A stretch of DNA of 64,000 nt from Cucurbitaria berberidis CBS 394.84 (lineage: Eukaryota > Ascomycota > Dothideomycetes > Pleosporales > Cucurbitariaceae), in assembly GCF_010015615.1 (NCBI RefSeq), contig NW_024468936.1:3951663-4015662 (forward strand), given 5' to 3'. The position numbers and the translations under genes were made by a program. This document shows positions 1 to 12,860 of the stretch, piece by piece; the stretch's first letter is position 1; each line of letters starts with the position of its first letter. Below the pieces are notes generated by a model. The model did no database searches. It was not told the DNA's origin and saw only the letters and a program-made list of their open reading frames with translations.

Positions 1-907
1 TTTGCGAAAACATCTAAGGTTTTATTGAGCGCGCGCACGAACTCAACGATATCTTTTCTCCTCTTAGGGTCGTCGAGTGCTTCTGTAGTGGAGTACAGAG
101 CATAGACTTCCCGATATATTGATGCATTCTGGAAGATAACTGCGTTTGGACCGAGGGTTTGAGCACCAAGTTCGACGGCTGGTTCCCAGACGCCAAACGC
201 ATCAATTGCGCCTGACTTGAGTTGTGAAGGGAGGGTGTTCGAGGCGCAGGGCGTCTTCATGCACACATCTACACAATAGATTTACAGTTAGTAGAATATT
301 TTTAGAATAACGAAGACATGCCGCTGTTCTATTCGAAACATTTCCCCATTATAACTAAGCATTTCGAGGACTGCTTTTTTGTTTTCTTCGCTTAGAAACG
401 GAAGAAACTTACTACCAGAACGTTAGCAAGACGGAATCAAGATGGACTGGTAGTACTCATGAAGTTAGCCTACCTTCCACTAACAACCGTGTATTCTCCT
501 TCCTTCACCCCGACGTTCCTCATCATCTTCTCCACAAAGATAGCTGCACTGGTTCCCTTGATACTACCAATCTTCTTGCCCTTCAAATCCGCCAACGATT
601 TGATCCCTTTGGAACGGTCAGCCACGATCCGATACGCCACTTCGCAAACGATGTATATGAGGCGAATTTTGCGATGGCTAGCGTATTGTTTTAGCCCTTG
701 GGTTTCGGCGTTGGCGGCGAGGTCAAAGGATTTGTCGGTTCCGAGGTTGGCGACGCCGCCGGATGTTAGGGTTGCTGAAGAGGAGCCTTTGTAGAAATTT
801 TTGATAGCGTAGGGTTGGGGCGTGTGCTCGATCCAGGCAAGGGATGTTGCGACTTTGAGTGCAGCTCCATGGTGTAAGTAGAGGAGGAGGATGGGTAAGA
901 ACCGCAT
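1..907 (-). CDS. NMT1/SsuA-THI5-like periplasmic-binding-fold protein, 3' part cut by window edge
   Basis: The minus strand from an ATG at 905-907 opens with a hydrophobic, signal-like stretch (MRFLPILLLYLHHG). A segment typical of the SsuA/THI5/NMT1 solute-binding family follows, including SLADLKGKKIGSIKGTSA. A second coding block at about 1-258 reads SGAIDAFGVWEPAVELG in the same family register and runs off the window. The two blocks are joined by an intron of roughly 200 bp with a TACTAAC branch point near 285-291. The obvious donor (GTAGGC, exon end 474) and the obvious acceptor (TGTGTAG, about 267) do not keep frame together, so the splice, a hidden small exon or a frameshift is unresolved. 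Family members bind small nitrogen- or sulfur-containing or thiamine-precursor compounds; the substrate cannot be read here. Confidence 0.7.
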
Positions 908-1573
908 ATTGGATTGCGGTGTTGACTGATCAGCTCGTTCACAAGAGACACTCGTAGAGCGTGCGCATTCGCGAAACCATTTCTTATCTCCATCCTCTTG
1001 TCGCTCAAACAAGTCATTCTACTCATGCAGGCTTTCGACTAGTTCACACGAGCATGTTGCGCTCGGTGTATTGATATCGACGCAAGGATAGGTCCATTAA
1101 ACCAGATTAATTTTCGATTAAACCCTGCGCAGCCTCATGCCATTCCCGCCTATGGTTCATCGGTGTGCAATTGCCGACATAAGATTCAACGCTCAACTCA
1201 ATCTTCAAGGATCGCCGTGTGGTAACTTCAATGTATGTATGGGATTCCATAATTGCCGCTTGGTAAAGGAAAATGTGGGACTATGAAATACAGTTCTTCG
1301 AATTGGAATGTAACAAGAAGTGAGGTGAGGTGAGGTGAAGGAACCAATCAATGGATCACGGCAAGTGGCGATTGCTAAGAACTGATAGATTCATCCACCA
1401 ACAAAAGAATGCCGTATAGATTGACACCATATAACATCGAATGCGGCATCCTACTTACCATGGCGCCGAATATGCTGCCCATGAGTGGCTCGTCGAAATA
1501 TGCGATGAGGATTCAGCCAGAAGGGGGTAGAGAATGGACAACGCTATTCAGACATAAAAAAAAGTCTTCATCG
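908..1573. other. intergenic, no gene seen
   Basis: Spacer between two minus-strand genes. It holds a short GGTGA-type tandem repeat at about 1321-1339 and no convincing reading frame. Confidence 0.6.
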
Positions 1574-2640
1574 CTAATGGCTCTGGATCCAGCCTAACAT
1601 CTGTCCGAACGCCTGCGCTTGCGACTGCTTGATCTTGGAGTCGTCATAGTCCCCAAGGACAGCAAATCCGTGTGGTACGCCCGAGAAAACTTGGATTTCG
1701 TGCTCAACCTTGTTAGTCTCCATTGCTCTCCGACCGGGCGTCAGAACTTCTTCCTCTGACAGCATTGGGTCGTTTTCGACGGCAGCAAAGTAGATGGGTG
1801 CCTTGACGGCTGCCAGGTCTTCCTTCGTTAACATTGTTGGATGTGCGACAGCTCCAGCCTTGAGCACAGGCTCATTCTTGATGGTTCCTTGCTCCTCATC
1901 TTTGGGTGCTGCCTGGTCTCCAGCAACGATATCCGGGTGCTCGCCAGCCAGAACGAGAATGTACTTGGCACCAAAGCAGTATCCTACGCCGTATATTCCA
2001 CCTCCATTGGCGACAGCATCTGCAAACTCCTCCTTGGCCCCCTCCGTGACCTTGTGTAGTATTGGAAGCACCTTTTCCGGTGTATGTCTTGCAAGCCACA
2101 TGTCGATCATGAATGACTTGATGCCTTCAGCGGTTCTCAGCTTGATTGATTCTAGCCATGAAGCTTGCTGAGAGATTTCCGTCATATCAACACTGTTGGG
2201 TGCTGGGTCGTTGTCAAACTGGTCTGGCATGACGACCAGGTATCCTTCCGAGGCATACCTGTCGGCTTGCAGCTGGTTATTGGTGGACTTGACTCCCGTT
2301 CCGCCAGTGAGTAGCAGCAGGAGCTTCGAGGGTGAGTGTGGGTAGTCGGCGGGCTTCGCAACGTAGCATTCGACACCGCCTAGTTTTGTAAGGTCGCCAG
2401 TCGGTTTCTCGCCGGACGGGGCAGGCCGGTCTGTTGTGCAGTGTTCCTGAATAGTCACTACGGTTCATGGCACCTTGTGTGTAGTAGTTGGAGGCAATGG
2501 TAATGTCATATGCTTACACCCATGCTCGGCCCCTCTTGTGCTCTGGTGTCTCCAGGAAAGAGACTCTGCTCCGCCGGCTCCTGAGGCTTTTCTTGCGCAT
2601 CGCTCTCAGGTGCCCGTGTGGCAACATCGTTGTCTGCCAT
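1574..2640 (-). CDS. dienelactone hydrolase family protein
   Basis: Two exons, complement(1574..2446, 2518..2640), give 331 residues. The intron of 71 bp (GTAAGC...TTCAG) is phase 0. The ATG of exon 1 (MADNDVATRAPESD) is preferred because the longest open frame of exon 2 alone begins at GTG. The body is an alpha/beta hydrolase of the DLH family. The nucleophile elbow GYCFGAKY puts Cys198 in the catalytic position, with Asp267 (AAVEND) and His300 (VPHGFAV) completing a Cys-Asp-His triad. There is no signal peptide, so it is probably cytosolic. In fungi such proteins hydrolyse lactones or esters; the substrate is unknown. Its start lies 248 bp from that of RFA1, so the two share a divergent promoter region. 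Confidence 0.88.
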
Positions 2641-2888
2641 GATATATGTCCGTTTTCAAATGCAGCGTCGAGTGAATGTGGATGAGGCTCGAATGTATGT
2701 TGATTGTAAGGCCGCCAATTACGTATGTAGCTCTTTCCACACCTGAACTCGGCTTAGAGCGGGGCCAAAGTGGGGTCACATGACTGACGCGTCGACGCGA
2801 CTTTCTAAACGCTGTTTCATCAGACCTTTGTCACGCCGCCACCGACATACGACACCTCACAGTACACGCGCCTACAACAGAAGTCAAC

Positions 2889-4926
2889 ATGGCAGAACAT
2901 GCGATTACACAAGGCGCCATCAGGTATGATAGAGAGCAGAGATAACTAGGCAACACGATACTGATTACGAGCAGGAGCATCTTTGAACCCAATGGCTGCT
3001 TCGTGGAGCACCCAGTTCTACAATGCGTGCAGATCAAGACGATGGAGCCCAAGGCGGGCGAGGCGAACCCAGTGCAGCGTTTTCGTGTCGTCCTCAGCGA
3101 CATTCGCAACTTTGTGCAGACCATGATTGCGACGAGTATGTCAATCATGCGGGGTGTATGGAAACATGACACTAATCGCACGCAGCTGCCAATGAAATCG
3201 TCACCTCCGGACAGCTCAAGAAGGGCTCAATAGTACGGCTCTTGAAGTACAATCCCCAGCGCGTGAAAGACAAAAAGTATGTCCTGACCACATCACCTAC
3301 TCTCAGAATGCTCACGCGGACATAGCATCCTCATCATCATGGATCTCGAAGTCCTTGCGCAATACGGCGAACTCGAGAAGATTGGACAGCCCGAAGCCTT
3401 GTCAGATACGAAGGCGGAACCGCAGCCTGCCGCCATCTCAGGCAACAACTTTTACGGTTCAAAACCGGCACCCGCGCCACAGCTACAGCAGCGGTCGCTG
3501 CCTGTTCACCAGAGCAACCCTGACACATCTTCACACCCACATCTGTATCCTATTGAGTCTTTATCTCCATACGCGCACAAGTGGACAATTCGCGCACGAT
3601 GCACCAGCAAGAGCGACATGAAGGAATGGCACAACCAAAAAGGAACTGGCAAACTCTTCAGCGTCAATCTGCTGGATGACACTGGCGAAATCCGGGCGAC
3701 GGCTTTTACTGAAGTTGCCGACAAGCTCTATCCCATCTTCGAAGAAGGCGTGGTGTACTATATCTCGGCACCGTGCAAAGTTACATTCGCGAAGAAGCAA
3801 TTCTCGAATCTACCCAACGACTATGAGCTACAGTTCGAACGAGACACAGAGGTTGAGAAGGCAACAGACCAAGATAACAAGCCGCAAATTCGGTTCAATT
3901 TTACCAAGATTGGTGATCTGAATTCAGTAGAGAAGGACACGACAATCGATACCGTCGGTGTTTTGAAAGAAGTTGCCGAGGTCACCACAATTACTTCGAA
4001 GAATACCAACAAGGACTTCAGCAAGCGGGAGTTGACACTGGCGGATGACAGTCAAACTTCGGTACGACTTACCGTCTGGGGCAAGACAGCAGAAGGTTTC
4101 GACGCACCGCTGGAGTCGATTATTGCATTCAAGGGCGTCAAGGTATCCGATTTCGGTGGACGCAGCCTTAGTCTTCTGAGCTCAGGCTCCATGATGGTCG
4201 ATCCGGACATTGACGAGGCGCACAAGCTGCGAGGATGGTTTAACGCTGTCGGTCAGAACGCTACATTTTCTACCCATCAAAATATGGCAACAAGCTCTGG
4301 TGGCGCCAAGAACGATGCAAAGATCATCTCTCAAATCATCGAAGAAGAAAGCTACCTCCAAGACACGCCTTCATACATGAGCATCAGGGCGTCCGTTTTA
4401 TTTGTCAAGAACTCCACCTTCGCATACCCGGCATGCTCAACGGCAGGCTGTAACAAGAAAGTCATAGAAGACAACCCCGGCTCGTGGTGGTGTGAGAAGT
4501 GCCAGACCAGCTTCCCTGAGCCCAACTATCGTTATGTGTTGAGCATCAACGTGGCGGACCACACTGGCACGCTCTACCTCAGCTGCTTCGATGAGGCTGG
4601 ACAAGCGATCGTCGGCATGTCAGCCAACGACGCAATGAAGATCAAGATGGACGATGACGAAAATGGCACGCAAAACATCTCTACTGTCATGCAAGATGCT
4701 ACCTGCAAGACGTTCAACTTCAGGGTGCGGGCGAAGATGGAGACATACCAAGATCAACCTAAGTAAGTCATATGTTCATGCAACCCCTACATCAATGCTA
4801 ATACACTGAAGGCCTCGATATCAAGTTCTGAATATGTACCCGCTTAATTATGCGCAAGAAGCCAACAAACTTGCTCAGCTCATCAAACAGTACGACATCA
4901 GCGAGGACAGCTTGTTCGTGAACTAG
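2889..4926 (+). CDS. RFA1: replication protein A 70 kDa subunit
   Basis: Five exons (2889..2923, 2975..3135, 3186..3276, 3326..4762, 4812..4926) join in frame to 612 residues, the usual length for fungal Rfa1. The N-terminal OB fold (about 1-110) contains NPVQRFRVVLSD. A Ser/Pro/Gln linker follows, then the two central DNA-binding OB folds (about 170-400; start at SLSPYAHKWTIRAR). The C-terminal fold carries a zinc ribbon, C-x4-C-x13-C-x2-C, at Cys466, 471, 485 and 488. It binds single-stranded DNA in replication, repair and recombination as the large subunit of the RPA heterotrimer. It is divergent from the dienelactone hydrolase gene. Confidence 0.96.
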
Positions 4927-5343
4927 AGTCCATCACGAGCGAAGGTGACGCTTCATCGGGCTAAGTCATGCATGACCGAGCCCGACCAATAGCTTTCATC
5001 CATGGACAATACTGCGGTGTAATGTATATGGGTACGGGGTTGCTTGTCTTGTGAGAGTCGTTATACAAATGATGGTGGAAGCATGAGGAATTTGGCTTGT
5101 TTTCATTGTCTATTATGTACCCCGCCGAGTTCAAGCTCCATGAATCGTGAAGCTACCCCGCCAACGTCATTACCAATCATTCCGTAGCTACCGGAACGGC
5201 ATCGGAACAGAAAAGCTTGCATGATTCTTCTTTCTTTCTAATGCAGATGTCCCTTGGACAGTGATCAATTCTCGGCCGTTTACTGTTCTGACGTCCCACA
5301 AGCACTACTATATCGATTGTCTGATACTAAACGTGCTAGCAAT
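4927..5343. other. intergenic between RFA1 and quinone oxidoreductase
   Basis: About 417 bp with no supported gene. It should hold the RFA1 3' UTR and the promoter of the next gene. Confidence 0.6.
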
Positions 5344-6505
5344 ATGCGCGACACAATGCGCGCAGTAGGTCCGTATACTTGTCGAATAGCATTAGATCCT
5401 ACCTTGCTCACGTCCTTTAGATATCAAGAATGGCAAAGGTCCAATCGAAGCCCTCCAAATCGCCGAAGTCCCCAAACCCAAGCTCGGCAAGTCTCAAGCA
5501 CTCATCAAAATTAAAGCGTTCGGATTGAATCGCATGGACCTACTTCAGCGAGAAGGGCACTACCCGGTGCCGCCTGGAGCGTCCAAGATTCTCGGTGTTG
5601 AGTTTTCGGGAATAGTTGCGGAGCTAAGTGAGGAAGGTGGTGGGAAGGAAGGGTTCAAGGAGGGAGACGAAGTCTTTGGACTAGCGTATGGCGGGGCTTA
5701 CGCAGAGTATATCGCGGTTAGCACGCACATGTTGGTTAGGAAGCCAAAAGAGTTGAATTGGGAACAATGTGCTGGTATTCCTGAGGTACGTCATATGTTC
5801 AATGTCCACCCGTTGGACTCTCTAGTTTCTTCACCTCTTCACAAACCACTCAGATAGTTAACAAGTGCCTTCCTTTAGACGTGGATCACAGCCACCCAGG
5901 CCATGTACCTAGTCGGTCACTTCGCCGCCGGGAAATCCATTCTCTGGCACGCAGCCGCCTCTTCCGTCTCCATCGCCGGTATTCAGCTCTCTCTCGCCGA
6001 TACCGCCTCCGCAGTATATGCAACTGCACGACAAGACGCCAAATGCAACTTTGCTGTCAAGGAACTCGGCGCAACAGCTGCCTTCAACACTACGACCCAA
6101 AACTGGGCCGAAGAGGTCATGAAAGCTACAAACAACAAGGGCGTAGACATTATTGTCGATTTCATCGGTGCGAGCTACTTCCAGCAAAATCTCAAAGCCA
6201 TCGCGAAGGATGGAATCATTGTGAACCTAGGCTTTATGGGTGGCACAAAAGTGCCGGAGGGTACAGATATCAGCGCCTTCATTCTCAAACGGTGTACTTT
6301 TGTAGGGAGTAGCTTGAGGAGTCGGGATGACGAATATCAAGGAAAACTCAGAGATCAGCTTGTGGAGCATGCGCTGCCAAAGTTCAAGGACGGCAGTTTT
6401 AAGCTATTCATTGAGAAGGTACTACCGTGGGAGCAGATCCAGGATGCGCATCGCTTGTTGGAGGAGAACAAGACGAAAGGTAAAGTTATTTGTACAATAT
6501 CGTAG
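5344..6505 (+). CDS. NADPH:quinone oxidoreductase, zeta-crystallin/PIG3-like
   Basis: Three exons (5344..5368, 5421..5785, 5879..6505) give 338 residues. A second in-frame ATG at 5356 would give MRAVDIKNG, which looks more like relatives. The N-terminal GroES-like fold includes FGLNRMDLLQREGHYP and ILGVEFSG. It is followed by a Rossmann domain ending in the family-typical KGKVICTIS. Medium-chain dehydrogenase/reductase proteins of this type (QOR/PIG3) reduce quinones with NADPH. No zinc-ligand pattern is evident, as expected for the quinone reductase branch. It runs convergent with SLD5, with a 181 bp gap. Confidence 0.9.
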
Positions 6506-6686
6506 CCATGCAGTCTGCTTGGACGCTCAGCTTGAATAGTATGCGGATCAACCCTCTGCTTCTCGCATGTTTATGTGAAGCAACCAGCTCAGCTATCTAT
6601 GTACTTGCAGTCTCCAACGTGGTGATGGTACCCCTCTAGCCGGAACTTGTAAGGTCAGGTTCAAAATTGGCACATCACTTGTCTCG

Positions 6687-7484
6687 TCATATCAACTCCA
6701 CGTCTCCAGTTCCGGTGCCAACTGCCCATTGTCTGATCGCACTCCACCTCACAACCCACACGTCACCTCTCTTGATTTCGAATTTTCGATCTGTGCCTTC
6801 AACAAACACTTCTCCCACATCTCTTAACGCTCGGACAAAAACTGCCTTGTCCTCCTCCGGCTTATCGACCATACTGATCCCACCAGTTGTGTCATCTAGC
6901 CGCTGTAATGAGGCCGGGAACTGGCCGAGGAATGAGGATGAGTAGTGTGATGAGAGGAGAGATTGATGAGATGTAAGATACTGATGTTCGGTGGATGAGA
7001 GGAGCGGGTACAAGGTATCGAGCGAAGCTGCGTGCTGCGTTTTGATGTGGAGCGGATGCGCGTCAATCTGGCGTCACGATATCAGCCGGCCTCTGAAGAC
7101 CACAGGTTGGCATATATATATACCTTCTTTATTCTCGCTCTCAGAAAGCTCCTGACGAGGAACTTGAATCGCTCTAATTCCGTCTGAATAATAATCAACT
7201 TGAAATTCGTCTTTGGTTCCATATTGCCTGTTTGGTCTTCGACCAGCTCAATCTGCCTGCGACATTAGCACCCTTCTACTTTTGTATGCCTACCCCATCG
7301 TCGAGTATTGACATACCTGTCTCTGTATCCTTTCCAATACGCTGTCCATGAGATCCTTCGGCCACGGCAAGATCTCAGGCGCAACCCTTTCCGCAACCCA
7401 GCACCGAGTCAGTTCCTGTAAATCGCGTGTCTCTTGCGGGGTCGAGTCAACCGCAACTTCGGCGAGGAGATCGTCTATATCCAT
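6687..7484 (-). CDS. SLD5: GINS complex subunit Sld5
   Basis: Three exons, complement(6687..7067, 7124..7252, 7317..7484), give 225 residues, the family length. The start MDIDDLLAEV is used because the frame further upstream begins only with GTG. The N-terminal helical A domain includes LTRCWVAERVAPEILPWP and FLVRSFLRARIKKIDAHPLH, a GINS Sld5 hallmark. The small C-terminal B domain ends in GTGDVELI. Sld5 with Psf1-3 forms the GINS tetramer of the CMG replicative helicase. All three exons close in phase 0; the middle exon was recognised from the splice signals and family pattern. Confidence 0.93.
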
Positions 7485-8766
7485 CGTGGGGTAAAGTATA
7501 CTGAGGCCTATGGTGAAGGGAGATGTGGTGTTCGGCACAACGAGTGGGAGGGAGCTTGGGATGAGAATTGAGCGACCGGTAGACGTTGAAAGGCTCGCGT
7601 GCTGAGGCTGGTCAGTTGTTATTGGATACTACTTCAATGCATGTAAGTAGTGTTGGCGTGCAGGATGCGGGCGGGATGACTGACATTGACATTGCAGCGG
7701 GATGTGGGGTCTCGCGCTAGTGCGACGCGTCGCGACTTCCTAGGTACATAGGTACCTAGGTAAAGCCAGTCAGGCTTCGAAAAAAAACACAATATAGAGA
7801 GTCACGGCAGGGTGAATGAACACAGGGGAATGGTAAGGTATTCTTTATTTTCCTAATTCACCACAAGCAGAACTCTTCAATCCACCTTTCGTCCGTCCAT
7901 ATCAAGACAAAGTGATCATCAATTACCTCATCAAACTCTGTGCTGGACACCGCTGTACAAATCTCGCGTCTTCATGTACATACACCACACACACACACAC
8001 ACACCCCCGACCTGCAGAGAATAGAAGTGACAAGTAGATGAGTACAGCGAATACGAGCTGTGGACCTCAAATCGGGAATTATTTTGAAGAAGAAGTCCCG
8101 TTTTGCCAGCGCCGAAGAGAAGCATGTGCCGAAATGTGGAATCGAAAACCGATGGTGAAGAGCTCATTCTGTTTGTGGAATATTTGTGGAGGGTGAATAC
8201 TAAATAGAGGTAGTCACCTCTGGAGTAGGAGAAGATGTGGTGCTGGTGATGACGTATGAAGGTACGTAGACCTGGGTTGTATCTGGCTTCGTGATGATTC
8301 CTAGATTGTTCTGAGAACATTTGGGAGCGATGTTTCAGCTCTGCAGGGCCATAGAAAGATCCGGTTGAGGATAGTAAAGACAAAGGAAATTAAAGGGCAC
8401 GCGAGACAGCGGTCTGAAGCTGCACGATGCTTGCCTAAAACAAGATGGGTATCCAGCAAGCCCTCTCGAGAAATGGTAACTATGCCCGGGCCCGCAGCAC
8501 CACGGCAGTGGGTATAGAATGCAAAAAAAACGGGGATCGAAGCACCGTAACAATTCGGCTGCAGTCGAGATTGCTGGTGTCCGTCCAACAAGTCCAACGT
8601 TGGTGCAGGTCGAATGGCAATCGCTTCAACGCCTCAGGAGGAAATGGAAAGTTGACCAAACGCCAATGCTGTGGGCTTCCAATGCAGCAATCGTAATTAA
8701 CGCCATGAGTCGATCCGCCGTGAATTAGGTGAGTGTCATGAAAATATCGTCGGTCAGCGTGCAGGC
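7485..8766. other. intergenic, CDC25 3' side and SLD5 promoter side
   Basis: No gene supported. A (CA)n run lies at 7986-8004. Reading frames here have no family pattern and mostly lack an ATG. Confidence 0.6.
7986..8004. repeat. (CA)n microsatellite
   Basis: Uninterrupted CA dinucleotides in the spacer downstream of CDC25. Confidence 0.9.
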
Positions 8767-10700
8767 TCAGTAAGAGGCCATGCGACGTGAAGTGCCTATT
8801 CCGCCTAGTCGTCCAACATTGAGCGACTCGTCGCTCAGTGTGAATATGCTGCCTCCACTCCGTGTCCGACCAATGGCTGTAGGGCTGTCTTCCATCTGAC
8901 ATGATTGCTGTCCAAAGGCAAAGGTCTGTGCCCGGTTCAATTTGGTGCGTTGTTTGAGTTTGTTCAGTCCGCGTTCGCAAGAGTGCTCGTGCTCCTTGGC
9001 GTCCATGCGCAGGTAGTTCTGGGGATAGCATCGAGTTGAGTGCGCGTAGTAGAAGGAACTATAGCCCCCGTCTAGTATATACACCTCGGGAAAAGAGAGG
9101 AGAGGATATTGATGAGCGTTCTCTTTACGGTCTTGGGAACGCACGAACTTGGCCCTGTGCGCTGTTAGCCTGATGATTATCACCAAAATGGCAAAGGGAA
9201 CTAACATGAGTGGTGCGCGATGTGCAGAGTATTCGCAATGGAGAATCAGAAGAGTGTTAGCATTTGATGGAGCCTGGAAGAGACGCTCTGCAAGCTTCTC
9301 CTTGTCACAGAAGTTCAATGCACCCTCAATATGTCCACCCTTGTACTCGTACTCAAAACGACAATCAATGATAACCTTGTTATCATAGTGGTGGTCGTAT
9401 GTACCGTCAAGGACCTCAACCAGAGTGGAATGTGTGATGCGAGGGAGACTCTCGGGTTCGCTGGTAGTGAAGTGGGGAAGCTTGAGCGAAGGTGTGTCGT
9501 CAACATCCATGACAGACTGAAGGCTGCTTGGTTGATAGTTGTCCTGGTCTTGTGTGACATTCATCACATCGCCCGGGTGCTCAAACATGCTCAACGACCT
9601 TCTAAACTTGCTTGGTCGACGGGAAGGGGGCCCTACAGGCTTCCTGACGGCAGCGAGAGGCGAGCCATTGGCACGAGACGCCGCACCTGAGTTGAGATGA
9701 AAGGGCTTAGGTTTCGAGGCAAAAAGCGAGCCATTGGAGCCAGGGCGACGTTCCTGAGGCGGCGAGGCTGTGAAGCACTCGTCCAGGGTCAGTGCTGGTG
9801 TACTCGAGAAGTCACCGCATCCGAACTTGAAGGTTGGAAGGGGACTGTTCTCTTGCGCCTTGAAAGATACCGTGTTGGTCGAGTAGTTCTTGGTGCGAGA
9901 CAAAGCTGGTCGAAGCAGGATGGACTTTTTACGGCTGGAGCACATTAGCACGGACTGAGCAGGGCAAGGGCTGGTGTACTAACTCGGCGGCAGACACCGG
10001 CCTCGGCACCTCCAGCGTAGGTGCAAGATACTGGGGCGGGGTGGGTAGCTCGCACGGTGAGAGCATGTCGTCTTCGGTATCTGGGGTCACTTCTGGAGAT
10101 GGGGACGGCAACGGCAGGGACCGGTCGTGGATGAAGCTGAAGGGAGCTTTATGGGGCAGAGGCGAGATGTCCATGGAGTCGGGGGCAAAGTTTGGTGAAG
10201 AGGAGGGAATTGGCGGAGTCGTCACGCCTTCCCATCGAAAAGGTGGGGTTCTGGCACCTTCTGCTTCTGAGCACGTATATTAGCATTCCTGTGGCATGCA
10301 TGCCCACTGCACAGCCACTTACCTCGTGTGTCCAGTTGTTGAAAGAGATTTGAGGTGAAGAGTGACCGGCGAGGGGTTGCGAGCTGAGGGCTAGAACAAA
10401 GAAGATTAGCAGCCGGAATCGGGAGGTTGCTGCGCAAGGGAGGATGTACCTCTGGTCGACATGCAGGTTCGAAGACATGTCGGCGGCGAGACTGGCAGTA
10501 GGCGAGGAGCCTCGCATTGGCTGTAGGGTGAAGTAGTCGGTGCCGCCCTTTCTCATGCTCATATCCCTGAAGTTGAAGCTCTTGGGTCCCAAGCTGTGTG
10601 CTGAGAAGAGTGGCTTCGAGGGTGGCAGGTCGCGGCGGTAGCCCCAGGGGCCAGGAATTGGCGGCGGGTGCATGGCGGCGAGAGGCGAGGACATCTCCAT
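8767..10700 (-). CDS. CDC25: M-phase inducer phosphatase Cdc25
   Basis: Five exons, complement(8767..9154, 9206..9934, 9984..10266, 10323..10390, 10450..10700), join in frame to 572 residues. The N-terminal half is Ser/Pro-rich and probably regulatory. The C-terminal rhodanese/Cdc25 domain (about 375-520) carries the catalytic loop HCEYSAHRAP with Cys434 and Arg440. It continues through KENAHQYP and FPEVYILDGGYSSF. The enzyme dephosphorylates the inhibitory Tyr/Thr of Cdk1 to trigger mitosis. The intron at 9155..9205 splits the codon just after the catalytic loop; it is 51 bp long and has no in-frame stop. The symbol follows the family; in Aspergillus the gene is nimT. Confidence 0.95.
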
Positions 10701-12860
10701 GACGGCGGTGAATTGGGCAACGTCTTGGATAATGAGCGTTTGTGGGCTGGGCGGGCGTCGTCACTCAATGGCGGGCGTCGGGCAGGCAACGGGGTGTGTG
10801 TGCACGAGGCGATAAGCATACAACGACAAGAAAGTTAATTCCAATCTGAAGATGCTCGTGGTAAATAGCCTCACAAGCTCGGGGCTAGAGGAGGAGGAGG
10901 GGGTGGCCGAGTGAAGGGTGGGCTACGTGCTCGATGCAGACATGAGGCTCGCAGGCGTTTGTGAGTTATGGATGCTATTGGAGATAGTGAACGTGGGTAG
11001 CGATTGCCCTGACGGTGTGGGTGGTGTGCAGTCCAAAGCCCAAAGCCTTCTTGAGCAAAGAGAGCGAGGGGAATGGAGCCTTCTTGGGTGCGAGAAGGGT
11101 GAAGAGGAAGAGAGCAAAGGCGAGGTCATGCAGCTGGATTTGAGGCTGCCGGAGCTTGCATCGCTGCTGGGGTAACAAGCAGGAGTGAGGTTAGAGCGGG
11201 CCTGAGCTCGTAAGCGCTGCACACCGGAGGCCTCAGCACCAATATTATGCCTGCGCGCAGCCCTGGCGGGAGAGACATGGGGGCAGTTTGCTTGCTGCGA
11301 GCTACGCTGATCCGCTGGCTCTAATTGCTGTGTGCAGCTGCACTGCTGCAAAGGCCCGCAGGTACGCAGCACGCTGATTTGGCCGTACCTACTAAGCACG
11401 CCCGCGTCTAGAGAGAGGTAAACAACCGTTCGCAGCAACCCAGGTCCGTCTCGCCCGCAGCAACAAGCAAGCAAGCAAGTAATCAATCCATCAATCCATC
11501 AATCCATCAATCCATCAATCTCCATCTGACATTTCCTGCTTCACCGAGTGGGCGCTGCCATGCTCCCGCCCGGCCTATGTCGCCTTTCTGCGCGCGCGCC
11601 ATGCCTCGTCCCATGTCCCATGTCCCTTGTCCCTCCGTTGCCAGAGCACTTGGGCGCACAGAGCACCCCTCCTTGCGAGCATACTCCCTGCCTCCGGGGA
11701 AAATTGTGTGAAACGACGCGTTCGAGAGTTCCCTCCCCGCTTAAACGCAACTCTTCTCGCCGACCGGCTGCTCTCCTCAAGCACACACAGGTACACACAC
11801 ACACGCCCGTTACCAAGGGATACCAACCCGCTCCTCATGCAGTCGCTCGTTTCGTCATCGCGGCTGCTTGGCGCCTTCTGCCAGGGAAAACCGCCATGTA
11901 GCATCGTGACGGGCGCCCTGTCATTGGCCTCAGCACCGAATCCTGAAGCTGCATTAGCCTGTCGTCTGGTCTAATTGGGCACGCGGGAGACGCCTCTAGC
12001 TGACCAAGGGTGCTGCACACGGCCCGTAAACCTCTGATCTCACCAGCCTTATACCGCTTCTGGCTGCATAAAACCGGAAAAGCCATGGCCCACTCACCAG
12101 ACCGTCTGCTCCAAATCGCGCTGCGGCTCCTAGATCTCGATTGCACCCTCTTAGACGTCATAGTCATCTAGCCTGGCACTGTAACTTCCCAGTTTGCCAT
12201 TTCATGACCCGGTTTGCATCCAATTCGGACACATGTCAACTTGACCGACAAGCGAGCCTCGCAATGCAACTCGGAGCCGCCGGGGGCTGTCCTGGAGCCA
12301 TTGTATCGGTGGCGGGCTGAACATCTGTTCGAGAACAACAACCCACTACCGAATCAACCGAACCGCATGCACAAAACCTTTCACAACCGGGCATTCCTCG
12401 TTAGAACCCCGGTGACGTGACCCCTCCCACTGTGGACCTGCGAAACTAAGAGCAGCCCTTGTCCCAAGCGCTTGCAAATTGTCGCGTGTCGTCTCCAGGT
12501 GGACGCGTTCGCTGCTGTACACAAATAACCCAAGATGCGCATCGTGTACGCCATCACGAGACTTTGCGACATGGATGCTGAGACTCCAAACCCGCTACAA
12601 CAACCTCGCGTTTCAGGGCCCTGGAGTTCTGCAAGGTGACTGATGACAATTTAGCCTTGGGCACTCTCTTTTGCTGTCAGCGCCCGGCGGAAAGCCTCCG
12701 AAAGCTGTCCATCACATGTTCCTTACGGTGTCGCCCAATCACAATCGTCGCAGGGTTTGACCGGCCTGGCTTGACCGGAATTCTCGAGCGCTTTGCTCAT
12801 CAGCCGTTGCCCAAGGTTAGCAAACTGCGGCAAAGTATTGCAGGGCCTTCAGCTAAACAA
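10701..12860. other. long gene-free spacer upstream of CDC25
   Basis: About 2.2 kb of normal-GC sequence with no supported gene. It may hold a long CDC25 5' UTR and upstream control region. It contains AAGC and ATCAATCC tandem repeats and ends sharply at the AT-rich island. Confidence 0.55.
11481..11526. repeat. (ATCAATCC)n tandem repeat
   Basis: About five copies of an 8-base unit, preceded by a short AAGC run at 11465-11479. Confidence 0.9.

Noticed and set aside
10701..12860. Many medium-length frames in the GC-normal spacer upstream of CDC25
   Set aside because: They overlap on both strands, are low-complexity (Ser/Arg/Pro or simple repeats) and many start only at non-ATG codons.
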